From CAYRMV01 sp964425255 (GTDB lineage Bacteria > Bacteroidota > Bacteroidia > Flavobacteriales_D > Crocinitomicaceae), in the NCBI GenBank assembly GCA_964425255.1, contig CAYRMV010000002.1:1-64000 (forward strand): a DNA stretch of 64,000 nt. The letters are read 5' to 3'. Position 1 is the first letter of the stretch. Each line of letters opens with the position of its first letter. The translations under genes were made by a program, and so were the position numbers. The notes under the pieces are model-generated. The model was not told where the DNA came from. It saw only the letters and a program-made list of their open reading frames with translations, and searched no databases. This document shows positions 50,918-60,670 of the stretch, piece by piece.

Positions 50918-53671
50918 TTATTCCAAAGGAGATTGTTTACCTTTTTGGATGGCAGGAACTCCCGTTGACAGCCAAGTTGGTGCTGGTTTATCCTGAAGAT
51001 AGAAATCAAAAAATTGACGCATACGGATACTCAAATCCATGCGGTTGGCATTTTTCATTAAGTTGTGATCATCTTCGTTGTAATTGAGCATCCAAACAGG
51101 TTTTTGTAAGCGTTTCAACCCTGTAAACAATTCAATTCCTTGATACCAAGGTACGGCACCATCTGCATCGTTGTGCATGATTAACAAAGGAGTTTGCACA
51201 TTGGGTAAATGGAATAATGGTGAATTTTCTACATACAATTCAGGAGCTTCCCAAATGGTTTTTCCAATGCGACTTTGTGTGTGTTCGTATTGAAATTGAC
51301 GGTTCAATCCTGATCCCCAACGAATTCCTCCATAAGCAGAGAACATATTCGAAACGGGTGCTCCAGCCATTGCTGCTCGATATCGGGTCGTCATGGTGAT
51401 TAATTGTGCTGTTTGATATCCTCCCCAACTTTGACCTTGCAAGCCCATACGAGTCGAATCGATGTTTTTGTGTTTCTTAAGTACGTAATCGGTTCCGCTC
51501 ATGATACAATCGTACGCACTTTTGGCAGGGTGTCCCACTTTGTAACGAATATCTGGAATAAGAACAACATATCCTGCAGAGGCATATTCAGTAGGATAAA
51601 TAATGGAGGCAGTTGGTCTTGGTGCATAGTGATTGTGTAATTCATCGCTGTACATTTCATAAAAATACACCAACAACGGATATGATTTGGTTGAATCAAA
51701 ATTTTCCGGTTTGTATAGCAAGCCTTCGAGTGGGATGCCTTGGTAGCTTTTCCATTTGATTAATTCAACGGTAGCCCAATTGTAATCCTTTTGTTGCGGG
51801 TTGGTATGTGAAATTTGGGTCAATTGCGTATCGTTTTTCCATTCACCCGTGAACACATCTGGATAATCTTGCAAAGAATTTTTTTGAAGAATGAACTGAG
51901 ATCCTTTTTTCGCTTTTTGGATTCCGTTGAGTTGATGTGGTGAAACCAAAACAGGTTTATATTTTCCGTTTCCATCAGAAGCATACAACGACATGCTTTT
52001 GTCTTTTTCATCAAAACCAGTAAGATACGTGTTTGATGGATGGAAATAAACACTATCCGAATTCCATTCGTTTAATCGGAATCGAATTTTTTGTTTTGAA
52101 CCTTGTTCAGCTGTCATTGAAATCAATGTTTCATTGCTTGGATTAAATTTCCAAACATCATAATGCGACTGAAGAATTACATCATTTTCTTCTGTCCATC
52201 CTAAAACTCCATACGGCTCAGGAATGACAGGCATTCCGTTTACATCTTCTGCCCATTGAATGTGTTTTTTTGAACAAGTGATGCAGGAAGTTTTACCTGT
52301 ATTAAGTTGTTTTACATAAAGTTGTGAATCCGCTTGTTGGAAATAAACAAAATGGCTTGCGTCTGGAGAAAGAGAAAAAGTGTGAACAAGCCCTTTACCA
52401 AGTAATTCCGTTTTTCCGGAAGCTAGGTCGACTAAGTAAAAATCACGTTTGTTTGGATAATCCCAATTGTAAGCATATTGGTATGGTTTGACCGAAATTC
52501 CTAAAGCTTTGTTGCTTTTTGAACGCTTGGATACATAGACAGACAAGGTATCTGAAGAAAGGATTTGTATTTTCTCAGATGAAAGATCAAAATTGACAAG
52601 TTGGGTCTTCTTTTCATCTCTTTTTTGTTCCACAAGTTGCTGTGGTTGAAGACGATCATCTTTCCAATTCCAAACATCAACTTTGGCTTTTTCATTGGAT
52701 AACAAGGTATCTTTGGGTTCAGGTTTTTGCCAAGGAGCAATTCCAAAATAGATTTTCGATTTGTCTTCTGTGAAAAAAGGAGCAAAGTTTTTACTAACAC
52801 TTTTTGCATCAGGGAACGAATCAGCTATGGTTTTCCATCCGAGTGTTTGATTCCAACGGATCAGTTGATAGTTCTTGGCTTCCGAAGTATCTTTACTCAC
52901 TAAAAATAACCAATCTGAGGTTTTCTTGTGCGCATGTATTTTTTCTATGGAGGTGTAATTTTTTTCGATTATTTGAACTTGATTTTCCTTCCAATAAGTA
53001 AGAGAAACGGAGTCTGATTTTTCTTTTTGATGTGTGCTAAACAATAGTTCGGGTAAGGTTTGGTGCCAAATAACATCTGTTACATTGATAAATTCCTTTT
53101 TTTGATCGTTTGATAGATGAAGAATCGTTAATCTCTTCCCATCAGATTCCACCTTTTTTTCTTCTTTCTTTTTGAATTGAAACCATTTTTTTTTCTTTTT
53201 TGGTTGATTCGAAAGTTTGTTTTCCTCAGACAAGTATGAAATCCAATTTTGAGATTCGTGAACTTGAAACGATTTGATTTTTGGGTGTTTGATTAATTTT
53301 TGTGTTTCTAAATTCCAAATTCCCAAGGAGTCTTTTGGCCATTTATCTTTTTTTATTTTGTTTAATTCACAGGTTCTGAGTGTATCAAATCCTGGTGAAA
53401 TTGTAAAAATAAGATGTGTTTCTTCGCCCGAAAATTGAGGATTCGTTCCGCGAAAAACCGAATCTTTTTTGCCTGTTAGGTTATTGACAACATACAAGTA
53501 ACCGTCTCCCCGATGAGGTTTAATTGTATAAGCGGTGTATGTACCAGAAGAGGAAAGTTGAATTTCGCTGATTCGGTTCCAGGAATTATAAACTGTATGA
53601 TCAATTTCTTTTTTTTGAGCTATAGATGTGTAACTTACTAGTATGGAACAAAAGAGGAAAATGTTTTTCAT
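50918..53671 (-). CDS. S9-family serine peptidase (prolyl oligopeptidase/DPP-type)
   Basis: This 917-residue secreted peptidase has a signal peptide (MKNIFLFCSILVSYTSIAQ), a beta-propeller of about 600 residues (for example YLVVDLASGKT-like strands), and a C-terminal alpha/beta-hydrolase domain with catalytic Ser in GLQGQSWGGYQTAQ, Asp in IMHNDADGAVPWYQG and His in NYNEDDHNL. It is longer than classical DPP-type enzymes; a Lys/Phe-rich insertion (QPKKKKKWFQFKKKEEKKV) near residue 145 accounts for part of this. No T9SS domain is seen, so it is probably periplasmic. The start is the ATG at 53671; in-frame upstream residues lack a signal peptide. Confidence 0.9.
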   Translation of the reverse strand: MKNIFLFCSILVSYTSIAQKKEIDHTVYNSWNRISEIQLSSSGTYTAYTIKPHRGDGYLYVVNNLTGKKDSVFRGTNPQFSGEETHLIFTISPGFDTLRTCELNKIKKDKWPKDSLGIWNLETQKLIKHPKIKSFQVHESQNWISYLSEENKLSNQPKKKKKWFQFKKKEEKKVESDGKRLTILHLSNDQKKEFINVTDVIWHQTLPELLFSTHQKEKSDSVSLTYWKENQVQIIEKNYTSIEKIHAHKKTSDWLFLVSKDTSEAKNYQLIRWNQTLGWKTIADSFPDAKSVSKNFAPFFTEDKSKIYFGIAPWQKPEPKDTLLSNEKAKVDVWNWKDDRLQPQQLVEQKRDEKKTQLVNFDLSSEKIQILSSDTLSVYVSKRSKSNKALGISVKPYQYAYNWDYPNKRDFYLVDLASGKTELLGKGLVHTFSLSPDASHFVYFQQADSQLYVKQLNTGKTSCITCSKKHIQWAEDVNGMPVIPEPYGVLGWTEENDVILQSHYDVWKFNPSNETLISMTAEQGSKQKIRFRLNEWNSDSVYFHPSNTYLTGFDEKDKSMSLYASDGNGKYKPVLVSPHQLNGIQKAKKGSQFILQKNSLQDYPDVFTGEWKNDTQLTQISHTNPQQKDYNWATVELIKWKSYQGIPLEGLLYKPENFDSTKSYPLLVYFYEMYSDELHNHYAPRPTASIIYPTEYASAGYVVLIPDIRYKVGHPAKSAYDCIMSGTDYVLKKHKNIDSTRMGLQGQSWGGYQTAQLITMTTRYRAAMAGAPVSNMFSAYGGIRWGSGLNRQFQYEHTQSRIGKTIWEAPELYVENSPLFHLPNVQTPLLIMHNDADGAVPWYQGIELFTGLKRLQKPVWMLNYNEDDHNLMKNANRMDLSIRMRQFFDFYLQDKPAPTWLSTGVPAIQKGKQSPLE

Positions 53672-53873
53672 AATTATTGGCATTTTGAATCGGGACGAAA
53701 ATACGAAATAGATCATGATCCGTGTGGAAATAAATTACATTATTCAATTAATTAAAGTGATTTATTCATTCAAAAGCGTGAAACTTTCAATCGAAAATGT
53801 TAAAATGATATTTTTCGTTTGAAGTATATTTTTTCTTGTCTATTTTCGCCATTCACTTATTACTACAAAAATA

Positions 53874-56594
53874 ATGAAGAAAAGTTTAGTACTGCTGTCT
53901 TTCCTAGTAGGAGGAATTACGGCTTGGGGACAAAAATCACCCCTGAAAACAGCACCAACCTTAAGCGGACAATTCAGTCAAACGCTTGCATCGGCTGGTT
54001 TAGATGTTTCATCGAGGACTATTACCTGTCAAGACACTTTGCGATATCCCTTAGTGAAACAACTTGCAATGGGAACATCCAATGGATTCAATTTATTTGA
54101 TATCTGGCAATCAGACAATGAAGCCATTTCACAGGCATACACATTGAGTGGTACAAGCATTACAATAAGTGGTGTAGAGTTTTACGGGATGAATGCATAC
54201 GATGTGACGACAACTCCAGTTACAGGTACAGCGTCTGTTACCGTTCGTGCTGCGATTCATTCTGTGGATGCAAACAACAATCCAACCACTTTGTTGGCAA
54301 GTGCTACTAAAGTGATTACAAGTACAACAGCAGCATTCCATTATGTAACTTTTGCAACTCCAATCACTGTGTCAGGAAATTATGCTGTTGTTTTGGATGT
54401 AGAAAGCGCGGGAGGAGTTTACACAACATACATTAACAGTGCAACTCCCAACCAAACTTACGATGAAGATTTTGCACGCATGAAATCCACGTATTATGCA
54501 ACTTCTGGCGGAACTTTTGTTCCAGTACCAACTTTCACAACTGGATTTACAGGCGGACCTTATAATTTTGAGCCAATAGTTGCTCCAATTGTTTCCTATT
54601 CAATTACAGGAACTGCAACAGCAACACCAAGTCCCGCGTGTTTAGGAACTCCTGTTGTTTTTTCTGGAAGTGCTACACCAACTGGAGCAGTAAACAATCG
54701 CATGTACAACTATAACACATTTGCTGATTATTTTAATTTAGCTCAACATGATTCTACGTATGCATGGGTAATGGGAGCTGGAATTCCTGTTGTTTGGAAT
54801 GCCAACCACACCTATACATATCCAACTACGGGAGCAAAAACTCCTCAATTTTATACATTAGGTGGATTTGTAAGTTCATGTATTGAAGTAGCTAGTTTGC
54901 CACTAACAATTAACGCTTTACCAACAATCGGTGCTGGAACAGATGTTAGTATTTGTCCAGGTGCGTCTACAACGTTGGATGCGAGCGGTGGAGTAAGTTA
55001 TTCTTGGGATAACAGTGCTGGGAATACGGAAATTGTAACCGTTTCTCCAAGTGCAACTACAACTTACACAGTTACAGGTACAGATGCAAATGGTTGTTCA
55101 AATACAGATCAAGTAGTTGTGACTATTTCACCTCTGGATGATGCTTCTTTTACCTATGCTTCAAACACGGTTTGTGCTGGAAGTGCTTCCATTACACCTA
55201 CAGCTGCTCTTGCAGGAACTTATTCATCTAGTGCTGGTTTAGTAATCAATGGAACAACCGGCGAAATTGATGTGAATGCGAGTACAGTTGGGACATACGT
55301 TATCACTCATTCTGTGAATACAACGTGTGCAAATAGTTCAACACAATCATTTACGATTACCACTTCTCCAGACGCTTCATTTAGTTATGCAAGTCCAACT
55401 TACTGTACTTCAGCAGTAGATCCATCTCCCGTGTTTACTGGTAGTGCGAGTGCAGGAACATTTACTTCTTCTCCTGCAGGTTTGTCCATCAACGAAGTTA
55501 GTGGATTGATTGATCTATCTCAAAGTTTACCAGGAACTTATACGGTTACAAATTCAATTGCTGCAAGTGGAGCATGTGCAGCTGCAAGCGAAACTGAAAC
55601 GGTTCAAATTTTAGCAGTTCCTTCTGCAACAATTACAGGAAATGGTACGATTTGTAATGCTGTTGGTGAAACCAATTCAACCACTTTGACCATCGCTCTT
55701 TCTGGAAATGGTCCTTGGGATGTAACTTACTCGGACGGTACAACTCCAACAACTGTATCAGGTCATACAACAAATACATTAACGTTGAATGTATCAACAG
55801 CAGGAACATATACGGTTACTTCTGTTACCGATGCACAATGTACTACAACAGGGTCAGGGAGTGTTATTGTAAATACGTTTTCGAATCCAACTGTAACATT
55901 GTCTAATTTACCAGCAGTTTGTGAAAATGCTAGTGCAATTACCTTAAATCAAGGTTTGCCAGCAGGAGGAACATACAGCGGAAATGGTGTAACTGGATCT
56001 TCATTTAACCCGAATGGTGTTGCAACAGGTTCAACAATTACTTATTCGTATACAGATGCAAATGGATGTTCTGCAACAGCAAATGCACCCATCACGATTC
56101 ATTCAATCACTCCCGTTTCGATTACACCTGTATCATCTCCATGCGTGAATCATCCAGCAGTAACTTTAGCGGCTACACCAGCAGGAGGATCTTTCTCCGG
56201 AACAGGAGTACTTGGAACATTATTTAATCCAGCAACAGCAGGAACAGGTTCTCATGTTGTTACGTATACATTTACAAATGCAAATGGATGTGTTTCTACT
56301 GGAACAACGACAATTGTTGTTGATGGATGTTTGTCTTTGGATGAAACAAACTTAACGTCATTGGTTGTGTATCCAAATCCATTCCAAGGAAATATCCAAG
56401 TGAGTGGAAATTTTGGTGAAAACGCGATTCAAGATGTTCGTTTGTACAGCTTGGAAGGAAAACTTCAAGCAATCAACTACGATGTGCAAAATGGATTGAT
56501 CGAAGTAGTCGTTGGTTCTGTCGCTTCAGGTGTTTATTTCTTGGAAGTTGTGAGCGACTTTGGTCAAGCTACTTTCCGTATTGAAAAGCAATAA
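53874..56594 (+). CDS. large T9SS surface protein with Ig/PKD-like repeats
   Basis: This 906-residue protein has a signal peptide (MKKSLVLLSFLVGGITAWGQ), an N-terminal beta-sandwich of about 230 residues, and then several Ig-like modules of about 75-90 residues with paired Cys and recurring ends such as TYTVTGTDANGCSNTDQVVV, TYSGNGVTGSSFNPNG and SFSGTGVLGTLFNPATAG. The last 75 residues (VVYPNPFQGNIQVSG to the C-terminal Lys-Gln) are a type A T9SS sorting domain. Likely an adhesin or gliding-associated surface protein; no enzyme motif. Thr/Gly/Ala-rich codons give it a base composition of its own. Separate transcript with terminator. Confidence 0.88.
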   Translation: MKKSLVLLSFLVGGITAWGQKSPLKTAPTLSGQFSQTLASAGLDVSSRTITCQDTLRYPLVKQLAMGTSNGFNLFDIWQSDNEAISQAYTLSGTSITISGVEFYGMNAYDVTTTPVTGTASVTVRAAIHSVDANNNPTTLLASATKVITSTTAAFHYVTFATPITVSGNYAVVLDVESAGGVYTTYINSATPNQTYDEDFARMKSTYYATSGGTFVPVPTFTTGFTGGPYNFEPIVAPIVSYSITGTATATPSPACLGTPVVFSGSATPTGAVNNRMYNYNTFADYFNLAQHDSTYAWVMGAGIPVVWNANHTYTYPTTGAKTPQFYTLGGFVSSCIEVASLPLTINALPTIGAGTDVSICPGASTTLDASGGVSYSWDNSAGNTEIVTVSPSATTTYTVTGTDANGCSNTDQVVVTISPLDDASFTYASNTVCAGSASITPTAALAGTYSSSAGLVINGTTGEIDVNASTVGTYVITHSVNTTCANSSTQSFTITTSPDASFSYASPTYCTSAVDPSPVFTGSASAGTFTSSPAGLSINEVSGLIDLSQSLPGTYTVTNSIAASGACAAASETETVQILAVPSATITGNGTICNAVGETNSTTLTIALSGNGPWDVTYSDGTTPTTVSGHTTNTLTLNVSTAGTYTVTSVTDAQCTTTGSGSVIVNTFSNPTVTLSNLPAVCENASAITLNQGLPAGGTYSGNGVTGSSFNPNGVATGSTITYSYTDANGCSATANAPITIHSITPVSITPVSSPCVNHPAVTLAATPAGGSFSGTGVLGTLFNPATAGTGSHVVTYTFTNANGCVSTGTTTIVVDGCLSLDETNLTSLVVYPNPFQGNIQVSGNFGENAIQDVRLYSLEGKLQAINYDVQNGLIEVVVGSVASGVYFLEVVSDFGQATFRIEKQ

Positions 56595-56620
56595 TTAAAA
56601 ACAGCTAACATAAATTCATG

Positions 56621-56653
56621 AAGTCGGAGGAGAGATCTTCCGACTTTTTGGTT
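56621..56653 (+). terminator. rho-independent terminator of the T9SS surface protein gene
   Basis: Stem aagtcgga / tccgactt with a 12-nt loop, followed by TTTGGTTTTT. Confidence 0.88.
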
Positions 56654-56746
56654 TTTATCCAAAAAGGAAACAATAAAACTCAAAAAAACGAGTTAAGAAC
56701 CTGAATTCAGGATTTACTGTTAAATTCGCACATCAAAATTGAACAC

Positions 56747-57736
56747 ATGCAACAAGGAAATGAAATTGAACAACGCCAAAATTTGATTCTTTTTATTTGG
56801 AAAAAAAGACGAATTATTGGGATTGTAACTGGAATCGCTGCACTAGCTTCTTTGGTGATTTCCTTTTTCTTAACCCCGCTTTTTTTATCTTCAGCCATTG
56901 TTTTTCCCTCTGCGACAAGTACGGTTTCGTTCTCTGAACAGCGAAATGCAAAAGCTTCTTCCATGGACTTTGGTGAAGAAGAGCAAGCGGAACAATTGGT
57001 GCAAATTTTGCAATCTTCTCGTATACGCGATATCGTTGTGCAACGTTTTGATTTGTTTAATCATTATGAAATCAAACAAGACGATCCAAACAAATATTAC
57101 AAATTAGGTAAGGCGTATGGTGAGCATATTCAATTTACACGTACTCGTTATGGATCCATTCAAATTGATGTCTTAGATCGAGACCCAAAATTGGCAGCCG
57201 AAATGGCTAACAAAATTGTCGATTTGATTGATACCGTGAAAAATGACATGGTAAAAGAGCGAACAATTCCTGCTTTTGAAATCAATAAACGAAAAAAAGA
57301 CTTGCTAATCAGTCAGTTAAAGGAAATAAACATTCATTTGGATTCGCTTTCAGCACTTGGTGTGGTAACTTCCGAAGCGCGAGCAACCTTGTTTGCAGCT
57401 TACAACGAAGCAAAAAGTCCTGCCGATCGTGCGTATTTCAAGAATCAATTGGATGTAAACAACCGTTACGGTGCTGAATACGATGGATTGGTCATGCTTC
57501 GCGACGAAAAGACGGTGAAATTAGCGGAATTTGAAGATAGCTATGAACAAGCTGAATCAGATGCTTACACCAATTTTAACCACAAATTCATTGTCGAAAG
57601 AGCAGTTGTTGCAGACAAAAAAGACCGTCCTAAAAAAGCGATTGTGATTATCGTTGCAACTTTTGCGACCTTTATTTTCATGGTTTTTGCTTTGTTGATT
57701 GCAGAACGTATCAAAGAACTTCGTAAAGTAGCTTAA
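56747..57736 (+). CDS. Wzz-type polysaccharide chain-length/co-polymerase protein
   Basis: This 329-residue inner-membrane protein has two membrane segments, near residues 22-42 (IIGIVTGIAALASLVISFFL) and 300-320 (IIVATFATFIFMVFALLIAE), flanking a large periplasmic helical domain with coiled-coil content (TIPAFEINKRKKDLLISQLK). This is the Wzz topology that sets chain length of O-antigen or capsule. It lacks a kinase domain. The GTG of the ligase gene follows its stop directly with no gap, so the two are coupled. Confidence 0.86.
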   Translation: MQQGNEIEQRQNLILFIWKKRRIIGIVTGIAALASLVISFFLTPLFLSSAIVFPSATSTVSFSEQRNAKASSMDFGEEEQAEQLVQILQSSRIRDIVVQRFDLFNHYEIKQDDPNKYYKLGKAYGEHIQFTRTRYGSIQIDVLDRDPKLAAEMANKIVDLIDTVKNDMVKERTIPAFEINKRKKDLLISQLKEINIHLDSLSALGVVTSEARATLFAAYNEAKSPADRAYFKNQLDVNNRYGAEYDGLVMLRDEKTVKLAEFEDSYEQAESDAYTNFNHKFIVERAVVADKKDRPKKAIVIIVATFATFIFMVFALLIAERIKELRKVA

Positions 57737-59173
57737 GTGGGTTGGATCAGGTCACAAGTTGGTTTCCTCGTTGCAGGATTGGTCTTCGTTGCACTCAGTT
57801 TGTTGGCATTGTGGTATGAACAGTGGTTCTTTTTTGGTATACCTGTTGCTTTGTTAGGAATTTATTTTGCGGTTTTCCATTCAGAACATACATTTTTAGC
57901 GCTTTTCTTTTTTGTCCCTATTTCAGTCAACATAGAAGAATTTACGGAAAGCTTTGGTTTGTTTATTCCAACGGAACCCATTTTAGCGGGATTTCTGTTG
58001 CTTTTTCTTTGGCAACAATTGCGAACCCCCTTTTTTCCAAACTACCTGCACCAGTCACCCATCGTTTGGGCTTTGGCAGCCTATCTTTCTTGGATCGGTA
58101 TCACATCTATAACAAGCTCACATCCTCTCGTTTCAGTTAAGTTTTTGATAGCAAAGTTATGGTTTGTTGTTCCTGTTTTGTTTTATGGGACACGAATTTT
58201 CGAAAAACGGGAAAACATCATTCGATTCTTTTGGCTTTTTGCGATTGGAATGACGATTGCGATGACTTACACTGTTTTGATGCATGCAAGCTACAGTTTT
58301 GGTGAAAAAGAAAGTCATTGGGTGATGTGGCCTTTTTTCAAAGATCACACGATTTATGGTTCCATTGTGGCTTTTCTTATACCGATGCTTACTGCTTTGT
58401 ATTTCTCCAAAAAACATACACCTCTTTTGCAAGCAATCCTTTTATCCATGATGACAATCAATTGGATTGCCTTGTATTTTTCTTACACGCGTGCAGCTTG
58501 GTTAAGCATTGTTGCCGCGTTATTCGTATGGCTTATCATCCGATTGCGAATCAAATTTACATGGTTATTTGGTACAACTTTGGGCATTGTTTTGTTAGTC
58601 ATTGCTTCTTGGACACAAATAGAACAAAGTTTGGCTAAAAACAAATCAGAGCACACCACGGAAGATTTTGGGAAACGATTAGAAAGTGCTGCGAATGTGA
58701 CAACAGATGCTTCTAATCTGGAACGTTTGAATCGCTGGTCTTGTGCTATTGCCATGTTTCAAGAACGACCTGTTTTTGGATTTGGTCCAGGAACCTATTC
58801 TTTTGAATATGCACGTTTTCAAGAGCCAGAAAATTTGACTATTATTTCCACCAATTTTGGTGACGCGGGGAATGCACACAGCGAATATTTGGGTCCGCTT
58901 TCTGAAATGGGCGTGTTGGGTTTGTTGACATTTTTAGCCTTGGTGGCATCTATTTTTTATTCGGGAATTACACTTTATTTGGCTTGGCCTGCAGGAGATC
59001 GGGAAATCAAATACTTGATTTTAGGCTTAGTACTTTCTTTGGTTACTTATTTTGTTCACGGTGTTCTGAATAATTACTTGGATACGGACAAAGCAGCTGT
59101 TCCCATTTTTGCCACATGTGCAGTGTTTATTGCTTTGCAACATCAGTTAACAAAGAGTAAAAAAACTTCTTAA
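57737..59173 (+). CDS. O-antigen ligase-type (WaaL/Wzy) polytopic protein
   Basis: This 478-residue protein has about 12 membrane helices and the long periplasmic loop of the O-antigen ligase family, including RLESAANVTTDASNLERLNR and the conserved PVFGFGPGTYS (RPxxGxGxGxF-like motif) followed by AHSEYLGPLSEMGVLG. It joins polysaccharide to lipid A core or polymerises repeats. It uses a GTG start directly after the Wzz-like stop. Whether ligase or polymerase cannot be decided. Confidence 0.87.
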   Translation: MGWIRSQVGFLVAGLVFVALSLLALWYEQWFFFGIPVALLGIYFAVFHSEHTFLALFFFVPISVNIEEFTESFGLFIPTEPILAGFLLLFLWQQLRTPFFPNYLHQSPIVWALAAYLSWIGITSITSSHPLVSVKFLIAKLWFVVPVLFYGTRIFEKRENIIRFFWLFAIGMTIAMTYTVLMHASYSFGEKESHWVMWPFFKDHTIYGSIVAFLIPMLTALYFSKKHTPLLQAILLSMMTINWIALYFSYTRAAWLSIVAALFVWLIIRLRIKFTWLFGTTLGIVLLVIASWTQIEQSLAKNKSEHTTEDFGKRLESAANVTTDASNLERLNRWSCAIAMFQERPVFGFGPGTYSFEYARFQEPENLTIISTNFGDAGNAHSEYLGPLSEMGVLGLLTFLALVASIFYSGITLYLAWPAGDREIKYLILGLVLSLVTYFVHGVLNNYLDTDKAAVPIFATCAVFIALQHQLTKSKKTS

Positions 59174-59246
59174 TTGATGTATCCAACTTGGATTTCGAGG
59201 AAACACATTTGAATATGGTTTGTCTCGTCAATTCAGGAAAAAAACG

Positions 59247-59254
59247 TATTTTTG
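59247..59254 (+). promoter_or_regulatory. -7 box (TATTTTTG) of the CoA-transferase gene
   Basis: An exact TAnnTTTG match 24 nt before the ATG at 59279. A TTTG 24 nt upstream is a poorly spaced -33 candidate. Confidence 0.5.
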
Positions 59255-59278
59255 AATTCGCTTGCTAAAAAGAGTAAA

Positions 59279-59935
59279 ATGGCATTAGATAAAAACGGAA
59301 TTGCAAAACGAATTGCACAAGAGTTGCGAGATGGATGGTATGTAAACTTAGGAATCGGAATCCCGACCTTGGTAGCGAATTACATTCCAGAAGGAATCGA
59401 AGTCGAGTTTCAATCCGAAAATGGAATTCTTGGAATGGGACCGTTTCCTTTCGAAGGAGAAGAAGACCCTGATTTAATCAATGCAGGAAAGCAAACAATT
59501 ACCGCTCGAAAAGGGGCCGTTTATTTCGACTCAGCTACCTCTTTCGCGATGATTCGTGGTCAACACGTTCAATTAACCGTTCTTGGAGCAATGGAAGTTT
59601 CTCAAAATGGAGATATCGCCAACTGGAAAATCCCAGGAAAAATGGTCAAAGGAATGGGGGGTGCGATGGATTTAGTTGCTTCTGCTGATAACATTATCGT
59701 TGCGATGATGCACTCAAACAAAGCGGGCGAATCCAAAATTTTAAAAGAATGTACCCTTCCTCTTACAGGCGTTGGTTGCGTGAAAAAAGTCGTAACTGAA
59801 TTGGCTGTTTTGGAAATCAAAGACGGTAAATTTCACTTAATCGAACGTGCACCAGGTGTTTCTGTCGAAGAAATCGTCTCTAAAACGGAAGGTGAATTAG
59901 TGGTGCCAGATGTTGTCCCAGAAATGAATATTTAA
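59279..59935 (+). CDS. scoB: 3-oxoacid CoA-transferase subunit B
   Basis: This 218-residue protein is the B subunit of succinyl-CoA:3-ketoacid (or acetate) CoA-transferase. The catalytic Glu is in VEFQSENGILGMGPFPF, preceded by GWYVNLGIGIPTLVANYIPE and followed by FDSATSFAMIRGQHVQLTVLGAMEVS. The ATG at 59279 (MALDKNGIA) is chosen; an in-frame TTG at 59252 lies inside the -7 box. The A subunit is not in the window and the neighbours are polysaccharide genes, so the B gene is an orphan here and would need subunit A from elsewhere. Confidence 0.92.
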   Translation: MALDKNGIAKRIAQELRDGWYVNLGIGIPTLVANYIPEGIEVEFQSENGILGMGPFPFEGEEDPDLINAGKQTITARKGAVYFDSATSFAMIRGQHVQLTVLGAMEVSQNGDIANWKIPGKMVKGMGGAMDLVASADNIIVAMMHSNKAGESKILKECTLPLTGVGCVKKVVTELAVLEIKDGKFHLIERAPGVSVEEIVSKTEGELVVPDVVPEMNI

Positions 59936-59950
59936 TCTAAAATTGTTGGT

Positions 59951-60667
59951 TTGTTGTTAAGTGTTGTAATTCCTGCTTACCGCGGTTTTGAAGCCATGCG
60001 CGACAACATCCCGACCTTGATTGCATTTTTGTCTGAACAACAAATCGAACACGAAATTATTTTGGTGGATGATGGATCAGATGACTGGCAACTCGCCGAA
60101 CAATTTGCACGTGAAAATCAACTTCGGTTTTACCGAAATCCCGTAAATAGGGGGAAAGGTGCTGCTGTCCGATTAGGGATGCAACACGCAACGGGCGATT
60201 TTCGCATTTTTACAGATGTAGATGTTCCTTTTCAGCTAACTGCTTTTCCGCAATTTTTAGATACGTTTCAACAAAAAAAAGCCGACTTGGTGGTGGGCGA
60301 TCGTACTTTGCCCGAGTCAGACTATTTTGATAAAATCAAGACCAGTCGTAAAATAAGTAGTCGCATTTTCTCGTTTATCGTTGGTAAAGTCATGGCAGGA
60401 GGAAATTTTGATACACAATGCGGGATGAAAGGGTTTTCAGCCAATGCTGCAAATCATATTTTTTCCGTTGCGGAAGTGGATAGTTTTGCATTCGATGTTG
60501 AATTGTTGAGCATAGCCGTTCGAAAAAAATACCGTATCGAACCTTGCGCTGTTCGCCTTCGTACTGATCAAGATGGCTCTTCCGTCAGTTTACTGAAACA
60601 TGCTTTTGGTATGCTGAAAGATTTAGCCAAAATCAAACGTAACCAATGGTCAGGAAAATACACATAA
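59951..60667 (+). CDS. family 2 glycosyltransferase (dolichyl-phosphate-glucose synthase-like)
   Basis: This 238-residue GT-A enzyme has the fold start LLSVVIPAYRGFEAMRDNIP, nucleotide-sugar site EIILVDDGSDD, NRGKGAAVRLGMQHATGD, metal-binding FRIFTDVDVP, and GMKGFSA. It resembles enzymes that move a sugar to a polyprenyl phosphate. The start is a TTG at 59951 (a second TTG at 59954 is possible); no ATG lies before VVIP and a stop precedes at 59935. The cytoplasmic product could feed the GT-C-like membrane protein encoded 3 nt downstream. Confidence 0.86.
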   Translation: MLLSVVIPAYRGFEAMRDNIPTLIAFLSEQQIEHEIILVDDGSDDWQLAEQFARENQLRFYRNPVNRGKGAAVRLGMQHATGDFRIFTDVDVPFQLTAFPQFLDTFQQKKADLVVGDRTLPESDYFDKIKTSRKISSRIFSFIVGKVMAGGNFDTQCGMKGFSANAANHIFSVAEVDSFAFDVELLSIAVRKKYRIEPCAVRLRTDQDGSSVSLLKHAFGMLKDLAKIKRNQWSGKYT

Positions 60668-60670
60668 TAC

